From Athripsodes cinereus (taxonomy: Eukaryota; Arthropoda; Insecta; Trichoptera; Leptoceridae), in contig OX388318.1 of NCBI GenBank assembly GCA_947579605.1, forward strand, positions 806,001 to 870,000: a DNA stretch of 64,000 nucleotides. The letters run 5' to 3'. Position numbers and translations under genes: made by a program. The notes under the pieces are model-generated. The model was given only the letters and a program-made list of their open reading frames with translations, did not search any database and was not told where the DNA came from. Each line of letters opens with the position of its first letter. Within the stretch, counting starts at the first letter, position 1. Of the stretch, positions 1 to 10,661 are shown in pieces.

Positions 1-662
1 GGTATAGCCAATGATATAAAAGTATTCACTATGCCAATTCTAAACGTCCTCTCTTCAGGTGTTGTATTGTCAGCTAAATAAGTGAATATTCCTAATAACA
101 TTGTGGGATATCCTCCCGTCAGTGCTGGAGGAAGTGCTTCTATAAGTCCAGCAACTTCCAAAGGCCATTGCAAGAAGTAATACGTGCAGAGAATCAAACC
201 TATGGATGTAAGAAATTCCCCGAGAATTGGGAATAGTAAGCAAGGTTTCCTTTTGCCTGTCCTATCACTCCACGCACCGACAAATAATATCGTAATAGCT
301 GGAATAGACGTTTGTAAAGGAAGCCTCCATGCTCCCATATAAGCCACTAAAGCTTGTATTTCAAAATCTTCAGGAGTATTATTCAATCTTTGATTGATCA
401 AATCATCGCAGAGTTCTGTTGAATAATTCTGATTCACTCTGCAGGCTTTCTCCAAGTTAAGATTCTTTACAGCGAGACTGGCTAAAACACTTGGCATTAC
501 ATAACATGCCAATAATGGCTCTACAGTTATATATTTCATACATTTTTTTATTTTATTCGACAAGTTTTCTTTCTCTGGTTTAACATCTTGGAGATCATTC
601 GAGTTTCCATTTTTAGTGTTTTTGAAATCTTTATCACTAGGTGAACTATCTTGATTAGACAT
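1..662 (-). CDS. SLC46-type MFS transporter, gene C, first exon (partial)
   Basis: An open frame runs from an ATG at 662 to the window edge with no stop, giving 220 codons plus two bases. It aligns residue for residue with exon 1 of the two other transporters here. The N-terminal tail is about 45 polar residues. It is followed by a membrane segment containing ITVEPLLACYVMPSV, the family block NLNLEKACRVNQNYS with a glycosylation sequon, and MFS motif A read as GAWSDRTGKRKPC. Later blocks are LPPALTGG and YLADNTTPEERTFRIG. SLC46 proteins are multi-pass transporters, including the proton-coupled folate transporter and lysosomal SLC46A3. The substrate here cannot be read from sequence. The rest of the gene lies left of the window on the same strand. 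It is head to tail with gene A, which supports a tandem array. Confidence 0.9.
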   Translation of the reverse strand, partial: MSNQDSSPSDKDFKNTKNGNSNDLQDVKPEKENLSNKIKKCMKYITVEPLLACYVMPSVLASLAVKNLNLEKACRVNQNYSTELCDDLINQRLNNTPEDFEIQALVAYMGAWRLPLQTSIPAITILFVGAWSDRTGKRKPCLLFPILGEFLTSIGLILCTYYFLQWPLEVAGLIEALPPALTGGYPTMLLGIFTYLADNTTPEERTFRIGIVNTFISLAI

Positions 663-984
663 TTTACTAATTTATGAACATTCGCTTTTATTAATTGCCA
701 TAAATCACAGATCTTAAATAAGAACACACAACCTTATCACAAATCACACCGAATGATTAAATAGCTTTTACACCAACTTTAAATTCATCATTACCAACAA
801 CAAAAAGTGCACTTTATTTCGTTCGCTAAATAAATTGAAAAGAATTATTAAAATTCCAGTACTACATTGATAGCATTGATATTTATTACGTTTATAACCA
901 AAGATTTATTTTATATTATTTTACAAGAGTTGAAACATTAATAGTTTATAAATATTGCATAAACGTTGAAAGAGAAGAAAGAAA
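663..984. other. 5' flank of gene C
   Basis: AT-rich sequence immediately upstream of the gene C start codon. It must contain the 5' UTR and perhaps the promoter, but I see no distinctive TATA/initiator arrangement and no repeat. Confidence 0.4.
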
Positions 985-1180
985 AAAAAGAAAAACGTTT
1001 CCGGAACTACTTGTTCCATCATCAGTAACAATACTAAACATAAATTATTTTCAAGGACAGTCAATGTTGGGGTGAAGATGAAGGGGTGGTGGGCGGGGGC
1101 GGGAGTGGAGTATAGAGAACATAGAAAAGAGTGGAGATGATATGGGTGGGATTTGGATATTTTTCCCGAAAACGTTTTAA
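985..1180 (-). mobile_element. Penelope-like terminal fragment with hammerhead motif and G-rich tract
   Basis: Shares its layout with the fragment near 17.9-18.2 kb: a hammerhead-like motif on the minus strand, then about 100 nt of very G-rich plus-strand sequence (1083-1110), then a TTTGGATATT block. Hammerhead ribozymes are known in the terminal repeats of Penelope-like retroelements. No reverse transcriptase frame is present, so this is a remnant. Confidence 0.5.
993..1026 (-). ncRNA. hammerhead ribozyme-like core (remnant)
   Basis: On the minus strand the conserved CTGATGA box is followed by a stem II (GGAAC/GTTCC plus a U-G pair) and then GAAA and CGTTT. The catalytic boxes are present. 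The palindrome AAACGTTT gives the very short stem III typical of Penelope-type hammerheads. Stem I pairs poorly beyond one base pair because the 3' flank is A/T-rich unrelated sequence, so activity is doubtful. Confidence 0.5.
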
Positions 1181-1401
1181 CTGAATAAAGTTATTTTAGT
1201 GGAAAATACAAAGTTTCTTTTATTTTTAAATTAATAATATTAAATTTCAATATATATTATTATTTTTAAGAGCCTTATTTAAAATTACAACACTATCAGA
1301 AACATGTGTACCGTGTTATATGGAAATACAAACTGGTCAGCAACAGGTAAAAGTTTGTGTTTCCATAAAATTAATTAATTCATAATTTTTATTGTCTAAA
1401 A
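1181..1401. other. AT-rich spacer
   Basis: No gene, repeat or structured element recognised. Confidence 0.3.
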
Positions 1402-1554
1402 TATCGTCGTTGCATACTCAAACAGAGGTATGTCCAAATATTTTTATGCAGGCATACTCTTTAAAAACTGTTCATTAAAGCTTTAAAATTGTTGTTTGGA
1501 CTTTTTATTGGCATGTGATATTATCCATTAAGTATTGAATTTAAATACGACGAC

Positions 1555-2075
1555 AGATGTGAAACGGAGGTAACACTCTTGCCTTTGAATCACGAGGTCC
1601 CGGGTTCGATTCCCGGCCAGGGTAAAATGAAAAATGACCTTTTTCAAATTGTCCTGGGTTTGGGTGTTACATGTACCTATATGTGTTCAGTGCATTGTAC
1701 ATATGTTTATCGTCGTGTTAGTACCCATAATTTATTTATTTATACAGTTGTATACGGCGCAAGCCTTTTACATGTTTTAATATAAGACAGACTACAAAAC
1801 ATATATACCTATATGCAATACAAATTCACATTAAGAATTAATAATATAAAGTATATAAATTAGGTACATCAAACTACTGATTATATAAATAATTAAAGAG
1901 ACAATACAATCACAAAGTTTCAAATAAAAGTCAGAAATTCAATAAAAGTTATAGAATGTGATGATATAAAAAAAATCATTAAAAAAATAGATTCTAAACA
2001 TAAATATATAAATATAATAATACAAGATTCATTTCTTAGTTTGGGACTAGCTCGATATGTGTGAGTTGTCTATTA
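1555..2075 (+). mobile_element. tRNA-derived SINE, interrupted
   Basis: The head carries a Pol III B-box-like GGTTCGATTCCCGG inside tRNA-like sequence. The body reads through a TGACCTTTTTCAAATTGTCC block and a GTTAGTACCCATAA block. The final block, GGGACTAGCTCGATATG, is displaced by about 290 bp (1733-2025) that begins with TTTATTTATTTATA, like a reversed poly(A) tail. The second copy at 33081-33314 is uninterrupted and shows where the insertion lies. Confidence 0.7.
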
Positions 2076-2339
2076 CGCGTTATTCTATACATGTCAGTAG
2101 ATACTTCTTCTTCTTTTCGTGTTGGTCAGCAAACGATAAAAAAAAACATTAAAATCTGTATTCCCATTCCCCCCCAGAAAGCCACGACCTCTCTCGCAGC
2201 TCCTCCGAGATGAGTTCGCTCCACGAATTCCTCCCAGTGACACTGTGTGGGAGCCATTGGACATGTCACTGTTTTGTTCTTCTCCACAGTCACACACCGT
2301 GCTCTATTTGATACTAAGAATCACTTTATATGTCATTAT

Positions 2340-2778
2340 AAGCAGTTTCTTCTATATGGCTGCGCACTTAACCAAGGCTCAAGAGCGGAAGATACTAAGC
2401 TTTGAAAACAAGTGTCTTAGAAGGATTTTGGATGTCAGATGGTATGAACATGTTACAAATGATGCTGTGCGCCGGCGCACCCAGCAGAGACCTGTAATCT
2501 CCGTAATACAGGAGAGACGGTGGTCCTGGCTGGGACATGTTTTGAGAATGCCTAATGATAGTTGGCCAAAAAGAGCACTGTTCTTCCGTCCACAGGGGTT
2601 CCGTTGGCCCGGGCGTCCCACTTTCACAATACACCGTTCCTATGACAACGATATTAGAGCGCAAGGAATGTCGTTGAAAGAGGTGACGCAATTGGCACAG
2701 AGACGCTCTGAATGGAGGAGGCTGGTTTCTGCCCTGTGCTCCCGAGAGGAGCGTTGAGGGCGATGATGATGATGATTC
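2340..2778 (+). pseudogene. L2/CR1-like LINE, C-terminal end of ORF2
   Basis: Encodes a typical reverse-transcriptase C-terminal tail: LTKAQERKILSFENKCLRRI, then VIQERRWSWLGHVLRM, then LAQRRSEWRRLVSALCS and a stop. The frame slips at the very start (LYGC lies in another frame). A short GATGAT microsatellite forms the 3' tail, as in L2-type elements. It is a 5'-truncated dead copy inserted into the MITE described above. A related degraded copy lies at 53660-53945. Confidence 0.75.
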
Positions 2779-3018
2779 TAGAAATGTGAAAACATTTGTA
2801 AATTCATATACACCTTTTTGATATGCAACGACGATAATTATTTAATACGGGTACAATGTGTTGTGTTGTGTTGTGAATGTTGTAATATTGCGAAGCAGGT
2901 TTGGAAGATAAAGAAGATGAACACAAATCTTCCGGATATGATTTTATTCAACTATCTTTATTATCATCGCCTCATTTCTCGCAAGTGGGGTAGCCAGAAG
3001 AGCTCCTTGCAAAGAATA

Positions 3019-3245
3019 AGTACTGCAGGGCTACTCTTGAAAAAACTAAACACGATCTTAATCTAGTCTTGATCTTGATCATACGACGCACGAAGTGACT
3101 ATTGGCCAAAAATACACGAAAACCGATCACGCGTTAGCGGTAGCGCGGTGTTTTTGACCATAGTCCCTTCGTGCGTCGTATGATCAAGATCAAGACTAGA
3201 TTAAGATCGTGTTTAGTTTTGTCAAGAGTAGCCCTGCTGTACTAT
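3019..3245. mobile_element. palindromic MITE (CTGCAGGGCTACTC family)
   Basis: Two arms of about 90 bp are near-perfect inverted repeats around a short GC-rich centre near 3130-3150. The arms contain TCTAGTCTTGATCTTGATCA and CGACGCACGAAG. The termini are CTGCAGGGCTACTC and GAGTAGCCCTGC. Fragments with the same termini occur near 41.1, 42.65 and 57.9-58.0 kb. Confidence 0.8.
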
Positions 3246-3640
3246 ACTATTATACTATACCCTCACGCCGTGTCCCAAGTGGGGTAAGCAGAGAGAACGG
3301 AACGCCAAACAGATCTATCTTTACACACTTCCTTCGCTTCCTCCACATTCATACAGTTTCTCACACACGCACGTCGATTCCTCTTACTCAACACGCGGCC
3401 GTCCTTGAGAATTTGATCCACGTGATCAAGCCACGTGGTTCTCGGACGCCCGCGTTTCCTCACACCCTTTCTTTCAGATAAGTACATATATCCTCTTTGT
3501 CATTCTTACCTCGTTCATTCATTCAACATGCCCAAACCACAGTAGTTTATTCACGCGCATTCTGTCCACAACACTCTTCTTGCATCCGCTCATTCTTCTA
3601 ATATCCTCATTCTTCACTCTATCACGCATTATAACAATTT
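3246..3640 (-). pseudogene. LINE ORF2 C-terminal fragment, family with TTWLDHVDQILKDGR
   Basis: The minus strand reads an RT tail across one frame break. It runs from MRDRVKNEDIRRMSGCKKSV through VDRMRVNKLLWFGHVE, then RKRGRPRTTWLDHVDQILKDGR, and ends AKEVCKDRSVWRSVLSAYP. These are conserved C-terminal blocks of insect non-LTR retrotransposons. Further pieces of the same family lie at 16270-16325, 26120-26310, 35373-35497, 55681-55820 and 56160-56230. Confidence 0.75.
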
Positions 3641-4000
3641 ACATGTCTTAACGTAATTTAATTAGTCAGAAAAAGTACAATTTAAGTGTTGTCAGTTATA
3701 GTTTTGTCAAGTTTACATTATTATTGGACTACATTTTAATATATGTATATGAGATAAGGACGACTGTCCTTCATCTCCGAGTATCTGAATAGATCTGTTA
3801 GCTGTAACCTAGTCCACAGCAAAATATAATGTTAGTTAATACCCGTAATAGAGTGATGTACCCAGCTGAATAATAATAAATCGAGGGTAGAAATCAATAA
3901 AATGCAATAATTTATTGATAGGTACATGCCTCTTTGAAAATAACGCAAATATATTGTGTATTCTGCATTATCTCAGAGAGATCTACAGGTGAGAATAATA
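3641..4000. other. AT-rich spacer
   Basis: Nothing recognisable beyond AT-rich sequence. Confidence 0.3.
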
Positions 4001-4356
4001 CTGCCGTGCTAAGTAAAAACACAGTAATTACCAAACACATATGTGTCAGAATCGCAGACCATGTTTAGAACTAGATACCTTTTGTGTGTATTTTTTCAAG
4101 TATTAAAAAAACATACCACAGTCGTCACAAATATATTCTACTAAGATATTCTTACTCTTACTAAGATATTCTTCCTTTGTTCCTTGAAATATGCTTCCTT
4201 TTAATAAGCTAATTTATAATAGATATTTGTGACGACTGTGGAAAGTTTGTTTTTTGATACTTGAAAAAATACACACAAAAAATTAGTTCTAAACTTGGTC
4301 TGCGATTCTGATACATATGTGTTTGGTAATTATTGTGTTTTTACTTAGCAGGGCAG
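4001..4356. mobile_element. fold-back MITE
   Basis: Long imperfect inverted arms (4001-4128 and 4222-4356) share the blocks TAAGTAAAAACACAGTAATT, CAAACACATATGTGT and ACAGTCGTCACAAATAT. The termini are CTGCC and GGCAG, flanked on both sides by AATA, a possible 4-bp target duplication. Confidence 0.75.
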
Positions 4357-5009
4357 AATAGATATACTAATTAAATGTATTTGGATACAATTCCAGGGAA
4401 CTATTATGAACCTTGATTAATACCTAAAGATAACATTTTTTAGAGTGTGATGTGGGTACATTACACAGCATACTGTCCTGTGGGAATGCAATAAATTAAA
4501 TTATAATCACTTATTCACTGCTTGATTTAAAAGTAGTTGGGATCCAGCCTACAACATTAATTATCTAAAAAAGTTGTAAAAATATGTAGGTATTTAATAA
4601 AATATTAAAACAAAATATAACAATTTCAATATTATTTGTTTATTTAAAAAATACATATTATAAAATATTATAATCACAAATATTCAAATCACATTCACAC
4701 ATCAAAACAATTTACTATTTTTTTTTTAATTAATAAAAAATACTTTATTCAATCAATCAATAACAACGTACAAATGTTGAGACAATTTATCACCAATATG
4801 GCTACAATTAAGTTGCAGCAGCCTCACCAGGTTGCCCTGTATCGAGGCGTGCTGCGTATAAAAAAAAACAACATACAATTAACAAGGATTAATACATCTT
4901 ACAAAAAAAATCACAATCAATAAATTAAAAAATCAATAACAGATGAATAAATGATTAAAAGAATAAATGTATAAAAAATAATTATATAATAATGGAATAA
5001 TGTAGTTCT
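4357..5009. other. AT-rich spacer
   Basis: No gene recognised. A GC-richer patch near 4795-4860 may be a repeat tail, but I cannot assign it. Confidence 0.3.
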
Positions 5010-5505
5010 GAGCTACAGAGGAGAATTGGTCTTGGATGGGCAACCTACGGAATTCTTAATAAATTCTTCACTAGGAACATTCCCCAATACCTAAAGCGGA
5101 AAATGTACGACCAATGTATGCTACCACTGCTACCAGTATGGGGCAGAAACTTTGACTCTAACCAAGTCGACTATCAAGAAACTCCATGTAGCTCAAAGAA
5201 AGCATGAAAGAGCGATGCTACAAATAAAACTCTCTGATCGCATTAGAAACACAGAGATACGTAGAAGATCGGGAGTTACGGATGTTGTCGAAAGAGTAGC
5301 AAGGTTGAAGTGGTCATGGGCAGGGCATATTGCTAGGCTTAAAGATCTAAGATGGACAAAAAGGGTAGTGGAGTGGAGACCTCGTGAAGATAAAAGGAGT
5401 AGAGGAAGATCTCCAACACGTTGGTCAGACGACATTAGAAGAATCGCTTGTGACTGGTTGCAGAAGCCACTGGACAGGAATAGCTGCATAAGTAAGTAAG
5501 TAGTT
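5010..5505 (+). pseudogene. LINE ORF2 C-terminal fragment (Jockey/RTE-like insect family)
   Basis: Reads an RT tail in two frames. The first part, up to about 5150, reads RRIGLGWATYGILNKFF and MYDQCMLPLLPVWG. After a frameshift, the second part (about 5152-5499) has AQRKHERAMLQIKLSDRIRN, LKWSWAGHIARLKD and SRGRSPTRWSDDIRR. The WAGHIAR and RRSGVTDV blocks are hallmarks of a LINE family abundant in insects. It is 5'-truncated and frameshifted. The reading ends in a short GTAA repeat tail (ATAAGTAAGTAAGTAG). Confidence 0.8.
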
Positions 5506-5803
5506 CTGAAGTAAACGATAATAATTATACCTATTCATAACCGTGGATAAAACAAATGTGAGCTTAATAGTGAGTTTAATAATAAAGCTGACAGAAAATT
5601 TGCAAAATAACATAAAAATACTCAATCCAATCATATTAGAAACTAAACAATATTATTATTAGTATGTACCAACAATTGTCATTTTTTCTTGAGATTTCGC
5701 TCTTATCAGAATTTCATACTGTCGACTTATCCCAACATATTTTTTTATTATTAATTTATTAATAAAACACGGCATATAGTTATTCCTCTGATGACTTTAT
5801 TAA
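5506..5803. other. AT-rich spacer
   Basis: No feature recognised. Confidence 0.3.
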
Positions 5804-5851
5804 TTTTGCGAACCGGCTTTCAAGAGCTTCCGCTCTCATCGTCAGGCAAAA
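5804..5851 (-). ncRNA. hammerhead ribozyme-like motif with good stem I
   Basis: On the minus strand TTTTGC precedes the core and GCAAAA follows the predicted cleavage site, giving a 6-bp stem I. Stem II is GAGC-GGAA-GCTC and is followed by GAAA. AGCCGGTT forms a self-complementary stem III, suited to dimer folding as in Penelope-type hammerheads. The first core box reads CTGACGATGA instead of CTGATGA. That is a two-base expansion of the catalytic core and probably inactivates it. Confidence 0.55.
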
Positions 5852-8049
5852 GTAAATTGAAGTTTCATTGCAAGGTAGGTAGGTATGTGGCAAATAGAAT
5901 ATAAATAAAGATGAGTTATTATCATGTATCGTCAATCATATTATTATAATTTTGAGTCGCTGTGGACGATCTTTATAAGATATAATACATTAAACATCTC
6001 CAGCATTTGCCTTTGTACGATAACGGGGAAACCACAGAAAACCCCTTATCAGAGATGTGCATTTTTATAGAGGTTGCCTTCTCTAGTTGAACTATAATTT
6101 AAGAGTGTGATGTATTTATATGACACAAGTAATAAGCTTTATGATTATTATACAAAATTATTACACAATTATACAATGTGCTTTTGGTGTATTTGGTGTA
6201 TGTATGCCATATACCTATGTATCACGTGGCAAAATGTATACAAGGTGAGTTTATACAAATAATAATATTTATTTTTTTAAATAAAATTGTATTTAATATC
6301 AAAATTTAAAAGGCTTTACTGTGAATGTTTAAATAAATAAATTATATTATAAAAATAAATTGTATTTTTTCAGAACAAGAATATAATTACAAAAAATATG
6401 TACATAATCCTATTCAGTTCTTATTATTTCTATAAAAATAAACATTGCTTCGATGAATAAAATTTGTTCGGAAACATTGTATTCTATCTATATAAAAAAT
6501 ATAAAACATTTTTAATGCTATGAATAAATTATCTTTTAAATATAATATTATAAATTTAAAATTATTAAACCCAAAAAATTGGTTTTATTGATTAAAAACT
6601 AATAATAGATAAAGCATTAATCACAGAAAGATAAATGAAAATGTGCATCATTCTTACGTAATGCCAATATCATAAGGCAACATAGGCGAACCCAAAATTT
6701 CTTTATAGGGGGGGCAACTTAGATTTTTTTTTTCTAACAACTAATATTCCCATTGTTCTCGCTACGTACGCCCACGTAAAACAATTGTACTATTAACTAA
6801 GTATTATATTTTTAATAAATAAACATTTTTGAATTGAAACTGTTTTATATGGATTACTCAAAATATATCGCCATCCCATATATGTACACTTAATACGTAC
6901 TGGAATAGTAAAATAAATTGTTGTTTTTTGACATAACTCAGTAGCGGTCCTTACGGTAAACGAACAAGAACAACCGCCCGGAGGGGGCACGCTCATACAG
7001 GGCATGAATGATATTTTTATTTATTTCAATCAATTTTACAATTTACGCCTGAAAGCAAACTTTCGAGAAACTTTTTTTTTCTTAAAATAAGACTTTTCTC
7101 AAATAAATACATAAGAATCCTATGAACTTCTCCATACTAGGTAGTGGGTATGGTTATGTCAATCTTATGCCCCTTCCCCAAAACTACTCTTCCCGGAGCC
7201 CGGTACAACTTGATTCGCCTGAGGTCCCGTGAAAACCAAGGCCGCCATTGAATCAATGTACAGTAAAAAAATAAATTACAGATTATAACTATTCAAAAAT
7301 AAAATAAATTACTGATTATAATTATTATTTTGTGCCTTTTATAAAACAAGTAACAAAAAATCTCTCTCCTCAAATTACACACTTTCATAATTCTAAGCTT
7401 CATAATATATTACGACTAGAAAGCCTGCTTTATCTGGATAATAACAGACAGAAAAACCAGGGGGAGTATTAAAAATATATTTGATCATTGAAGAGAGACC
7501 CACCTCACACCCAGATATCTCGGGAATCTTTAAATCCAAATTGTCCATTGGGCATGCCTGAAGGGCCAGCCGACCAAAACCATCGTCGTGGGAATCTTTT
7601 ATACTACTTCTCTCTTCAATGTCCCTTATATGTAGGTGGTAATAATGTTTTTTGAGTATAATATTATGTGTATAAGTAAACAATACAATAATAAGAAGAA
7701 AAAAAATAAAAAATGAGAAATAAATAATATAAACAGTAAAACCAAAAAAAAAAACAAAGCAATAAAATATTTACACAAATTGGTGAGTACAGAAGGCAAG
7801 GCGTTCGAAGAGATCTGTTATGAGTTATTTAATCAAATGAAAAAAAAATCTAAAAATTTCATCATTAACTAAAAGATTTATATTCCAAAAAAATAATTAA
7901 ATCTTTCGGCCCTTCCTAAAAAAGTATTTCGTCATTCAATCTTAATATCCATAATATCACATAAATGTTTATACTTTTCTCTAAAAGGTGTATTAAATTG
8001 TAATACGAGTACGACTTAAATTAAAAAACAAACAAAGAATAATTTATTC
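5852..8049. other. AT-rich region without recognisable genes
   Basis: Largely unstructured. A 96-codon minus frame at 7393-7683 has no recognised domain. Near 7255-7300 there is a short LINE/SINE-type tail (AATCAATGTACAGTAAAA). Confidence 0.35.
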
Positions 8050-8757
8050 TTAAGGGCCCCGTTTAGCAAAAACGGTAAAATATTCAATTTTCAACAATTT
8101 TGATAGAACAAGTGCCAAAACTTGTTGACCCTTGCGAACACATTGATTTGATAAAATAGAAAACCAAATATTTATTACCAATATTAGTTTTTTACTAAAA
8201 AAATAAGTAAATCGCAGACTGACGAGATATATGTAGGTACTCTTTGTTATATCAAAATACAAATTATTTGTAAAATAAATATATTTTTTAATCATCCTAT
8301 CAAGCATATAAATACTATATATTTTAGCAAACTTTTTTTGCTATACAAAAAATCGAGTTCATGTGGTGATTTTTGGTTCCAAATTATGAGAAATTTTATC
8401 AAATTTTTTTTTTTTTAAATCGGTCAATATCCATGAAAAAAACAAAATAAAAATATTTGTTCTATAATTCTAATAACTATCTAAGTACTCGTTATATTAA
8501 AAAAAATATATATATAAGAAAATTTGTAGGCCAAACACACCCCCGAATCGATTTTTAGAAATATGCATTTTATAAACGATTACTATGAAGCTAAAATCAA
8601 GATTTTTTTAAAGTTTAAGTTTGATATTGGTAATTAATATTTGTTTTCATATTTTATCAAATCAAAATGTTCGTAGGTCAACAAGTTTTGAGAGTTTGTG
8701 TACCAAACTTGTTGAAAATTGAATGTTTTATCGTTTTTGCTAAAGGGGCCCAATTAA
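8050..8757. mobile_element. TTAA-flanked MITE, copy 1
   Basis: Flanked by TTAA on both sides (8050-8053 and 8754-8757). Terminal inverted repeats of about 80 bp begin with a GGGCCCC-type end followed by TTTAGCAAAAACG. They continue through TTCAATTTTCAACAA and AACTTGTTGACC. It has no transposase. TTAA target sites are used by piggyBac and Kolobok elements. A second copy in the opposite orientation is at 34152-34889. Confidence 0.8.
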
Positions 8758-8926
8758 TGTATAATTACTTTTTGGATATATTATTATTTTATTAAAAAAA
8801 AAACTGAGATTGGTTTGTTATAAACCCAAATACAACCTTATACACCTTTCACAGTAAGCTACTAAAAGCTTGTGTCGTGAAAGGGGAGTTTGCCGGTATT
8901 TATATCCAAAAAAGTAATTATACATT
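8754..8926. mobile_element. small TIR element containing a SINE fragment
   Basis: A 28-bp inverted repeat (TAATGTATAATTACTTTTTG... and its complement at 8899-8926) encloses a reverse-oriented tRNA-SINE tail (ACCCAAATACAACCTTATAC and CTTGTGTCGTGAAAGGGG). The element abuts the previous one and shares its TTAA. Confidence 0.6.
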
Positions 8927-9084
8927 AAGTACCTGGGTTATAGCTATCGAACTATGTTATTTTTATACCCTGGGACATATGATATTTTTTTTATAATTAA
9001 GTAGGTACATCAAAGAAACCTAGAAGCTTTATACCGCTGAGCTTTTAGCTATCTACGATATAATGAACGTTGACGTCAATTAGA

Positions 9085-9370
9085 TACATATTTCAGCAAA
9101 TACAAGCTCAATGTGGATAAACTTTTGTATTAGCCACAGTTCCAGCAAATTTAAGAGCAATGTGTTTAAATGTTAGCGTAAGCCACCATTCCAGCAAATT
9201 TAAATTCAATGTGGTTAAATGTTAGTATAAACCACGATTCCAGCAATTTTCAAATTTTTCTTCTTCTTCCTCGTGCAGTACAAACTTAAATTCAATATGG
9301 TTAAATGTTAGTATATGTAAGCCACGATTTCAGTTAATTTAAGAAGTATGTGGTTAATGGTGAGTATCAC
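9085..9370. repeat. degenerate minisatellite, unit about 60 bp
   Basis: About five imperfect units contain CCAGCAAATTTAAATTCAAT, GTGGTTAAATGTTAGTATA and GCCACGATT. One unit is interrupted near 9255-9285 by an unrelated TTCTTCTTCC stretch. Confidence 0.7.
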
Positions 9371-9570
9371 ATAATATTATGTTTCCATTCATATCGAGGT
9401 TACTGTGGTTATTGTTTGTGATATCTGCTGCTCCACCAACGCCATAACCATTCATTGCATAAACTCCATCACCAATAGAATTCATTCTTACATACCTGTA
9501 ATAGAATATAGTTAGTACATAAGATAATGCATTATTATTACGAACTTTGTTTAATTGTGCCTATTTAAGC

Positions 9571-10032
9571 TAAAGTAGCATTCACATTGCTTCACTTTGG
9601 ATGATCGTCCAGAGTGTCAGGGTCAAAGCTGTTCATCGAAAGTGAACACGTCTGTTCACACTTGTTCATCCTATGCTTTCACTGCCGTGTCAATAATACT
9701 CACTGTCATGTTGTACGTAGTTTCGTAAAAAAAATGTTGAATAAATAAAAAAATAACACGTATTAATAATTAAAACAAATTGATATAATTCTCGACAGTG
9801 TGATAATTTTGTACATGATTCTGACATTCAATACAAATTCATAGAGAGTAAGACAAATAATATTATAACACTTGTTTATGGTCGGTTCAGTGAAAGGACC
9901 TTTCATCGAAATTATGTCGGATAGTAATCGCTTTCATCCGTCATCGCTAGTCATCATTATTGATGAAACGCCTGTTCACACCTTTTCATCTTGGAAGATC
10001 ACTGAGAGTGAAAAAATGTGAATGCCTCTTAA
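9571..10032. mobile_element. TIR element, copy 1 (CATTCACATT family)
   Basis: Ends in inverted repeats containing GCATTCACATT and TTCACTTTGGATGATC. Inside are GTTCATCCTATGCTTTCACT and TTTCATCCGTCATCGCTAGT. Near-full-length relatives lie at 13586-14064 and, inverted, at 16330-16758. It is flanked by TTAA-like sequence but the target duplication is ambiguous. No coding capacity is seen. Confidence 0.8.
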
Positions 10033-10125
10033 GGTTAGTACATATTGTCGGGGGATCCGTGAAACCTCTCTTGAGTCAAGTTTTGAAAAAATGAGATATT
10101 GATTCCAAATTATAGACCCCTTAGC

Positions 10126-10384
10126 TAGACAAACATGCACTTGGCGATCGACTACAAACGAATTTTCGACTATAACCGCAACAATAGCGCATAATTACAC
10201 GGTACATATTTTTTTTTTTTTTTGAAAACACACAACAGACAACAACTATATATATAATGTACAAGGTAGAAAAAAAAATTAAACATTTCACTCAGTCATC
10301 ATCCAAAAACCGTGCGTCACAATTGTAGGTAGATTGTCGAAAAGTTCGTCAGTTAGTAGTCGATCGCTAAGTACGGTTTGTCTA
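10126..10384. mobile_element. short MITE with TAGACAAAC termini
   Basis: Imperfect inverted arms begin TAGACAAAC and include GCGATCGACTAC and a TTTTCGAC block. The mirror arm ends GTTTGTCTA. The open frame at 10334-10615 is a by-product of this repeat. Confidence 0.65.
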
Positions 10385-10661
10385 CGGTCTACTGTCTCGT
10401 CGAGCCGCGTCTACCGATGTAATAACCTATACGCTGAGATATCCACGGAAGTTATTATACTAGAAAATAAATATCTTATTACTTGTTGCTTTTGCTCGGA
10501 TAATTCGCGAAAACTCTCATGTCCAATTTCAAATTCTGTGAAATTGTTCGAATCATGCCAAGAAATTCAATATACTCGTACATACTATAGAATTTCTAAG
10601 ACACATTCCACGTAATAAATCAGACACATGACAGAAATTGTCATTCTACATATTTATAATT

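Larger units (their letters stand above)
1402..2835. mobile_element. MITE split by two later insertions
   Basis: The three pieces 1402-1544, about 2303-2344 and 2776-2835 match consecutive parts of the uninterrupted copy at 38930-39195. The element has short terminal inverted repeats (ATCGTCGTTGCATA and its near complement). The first gap holds a SINE-bearing block and the second holds an L2-like LINE 3' end. The nesting order is therefore readable: MITE first, SINE block and LINE later. Confidence 0.65.

Noticed and set aside
1579..1785. 68-codon frame and a tRNA-like head at 1555
   Set aside because: It is a SINE head. The tRNA part cannot fold as an intact tRNA gene and the frame is a by-product.
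3209..3481. 90-codon plus frame
   Set aside because: Shadow of the minus-strand LINE C-terminus.
7393..7683. 96-codon minus frame containing MDNLDLKIPEISGCEVGLSS
   Set aside because: Reads protein-like in part but has no recognised domain, splice context or repeat copies in the window. Left unannotated.
10334..10615. 93-codon plus frame rich in serine
   Set aside because: Overlaps the right arm of the TAGACAAAC MITE; codon pattern and composition are not gene-like.
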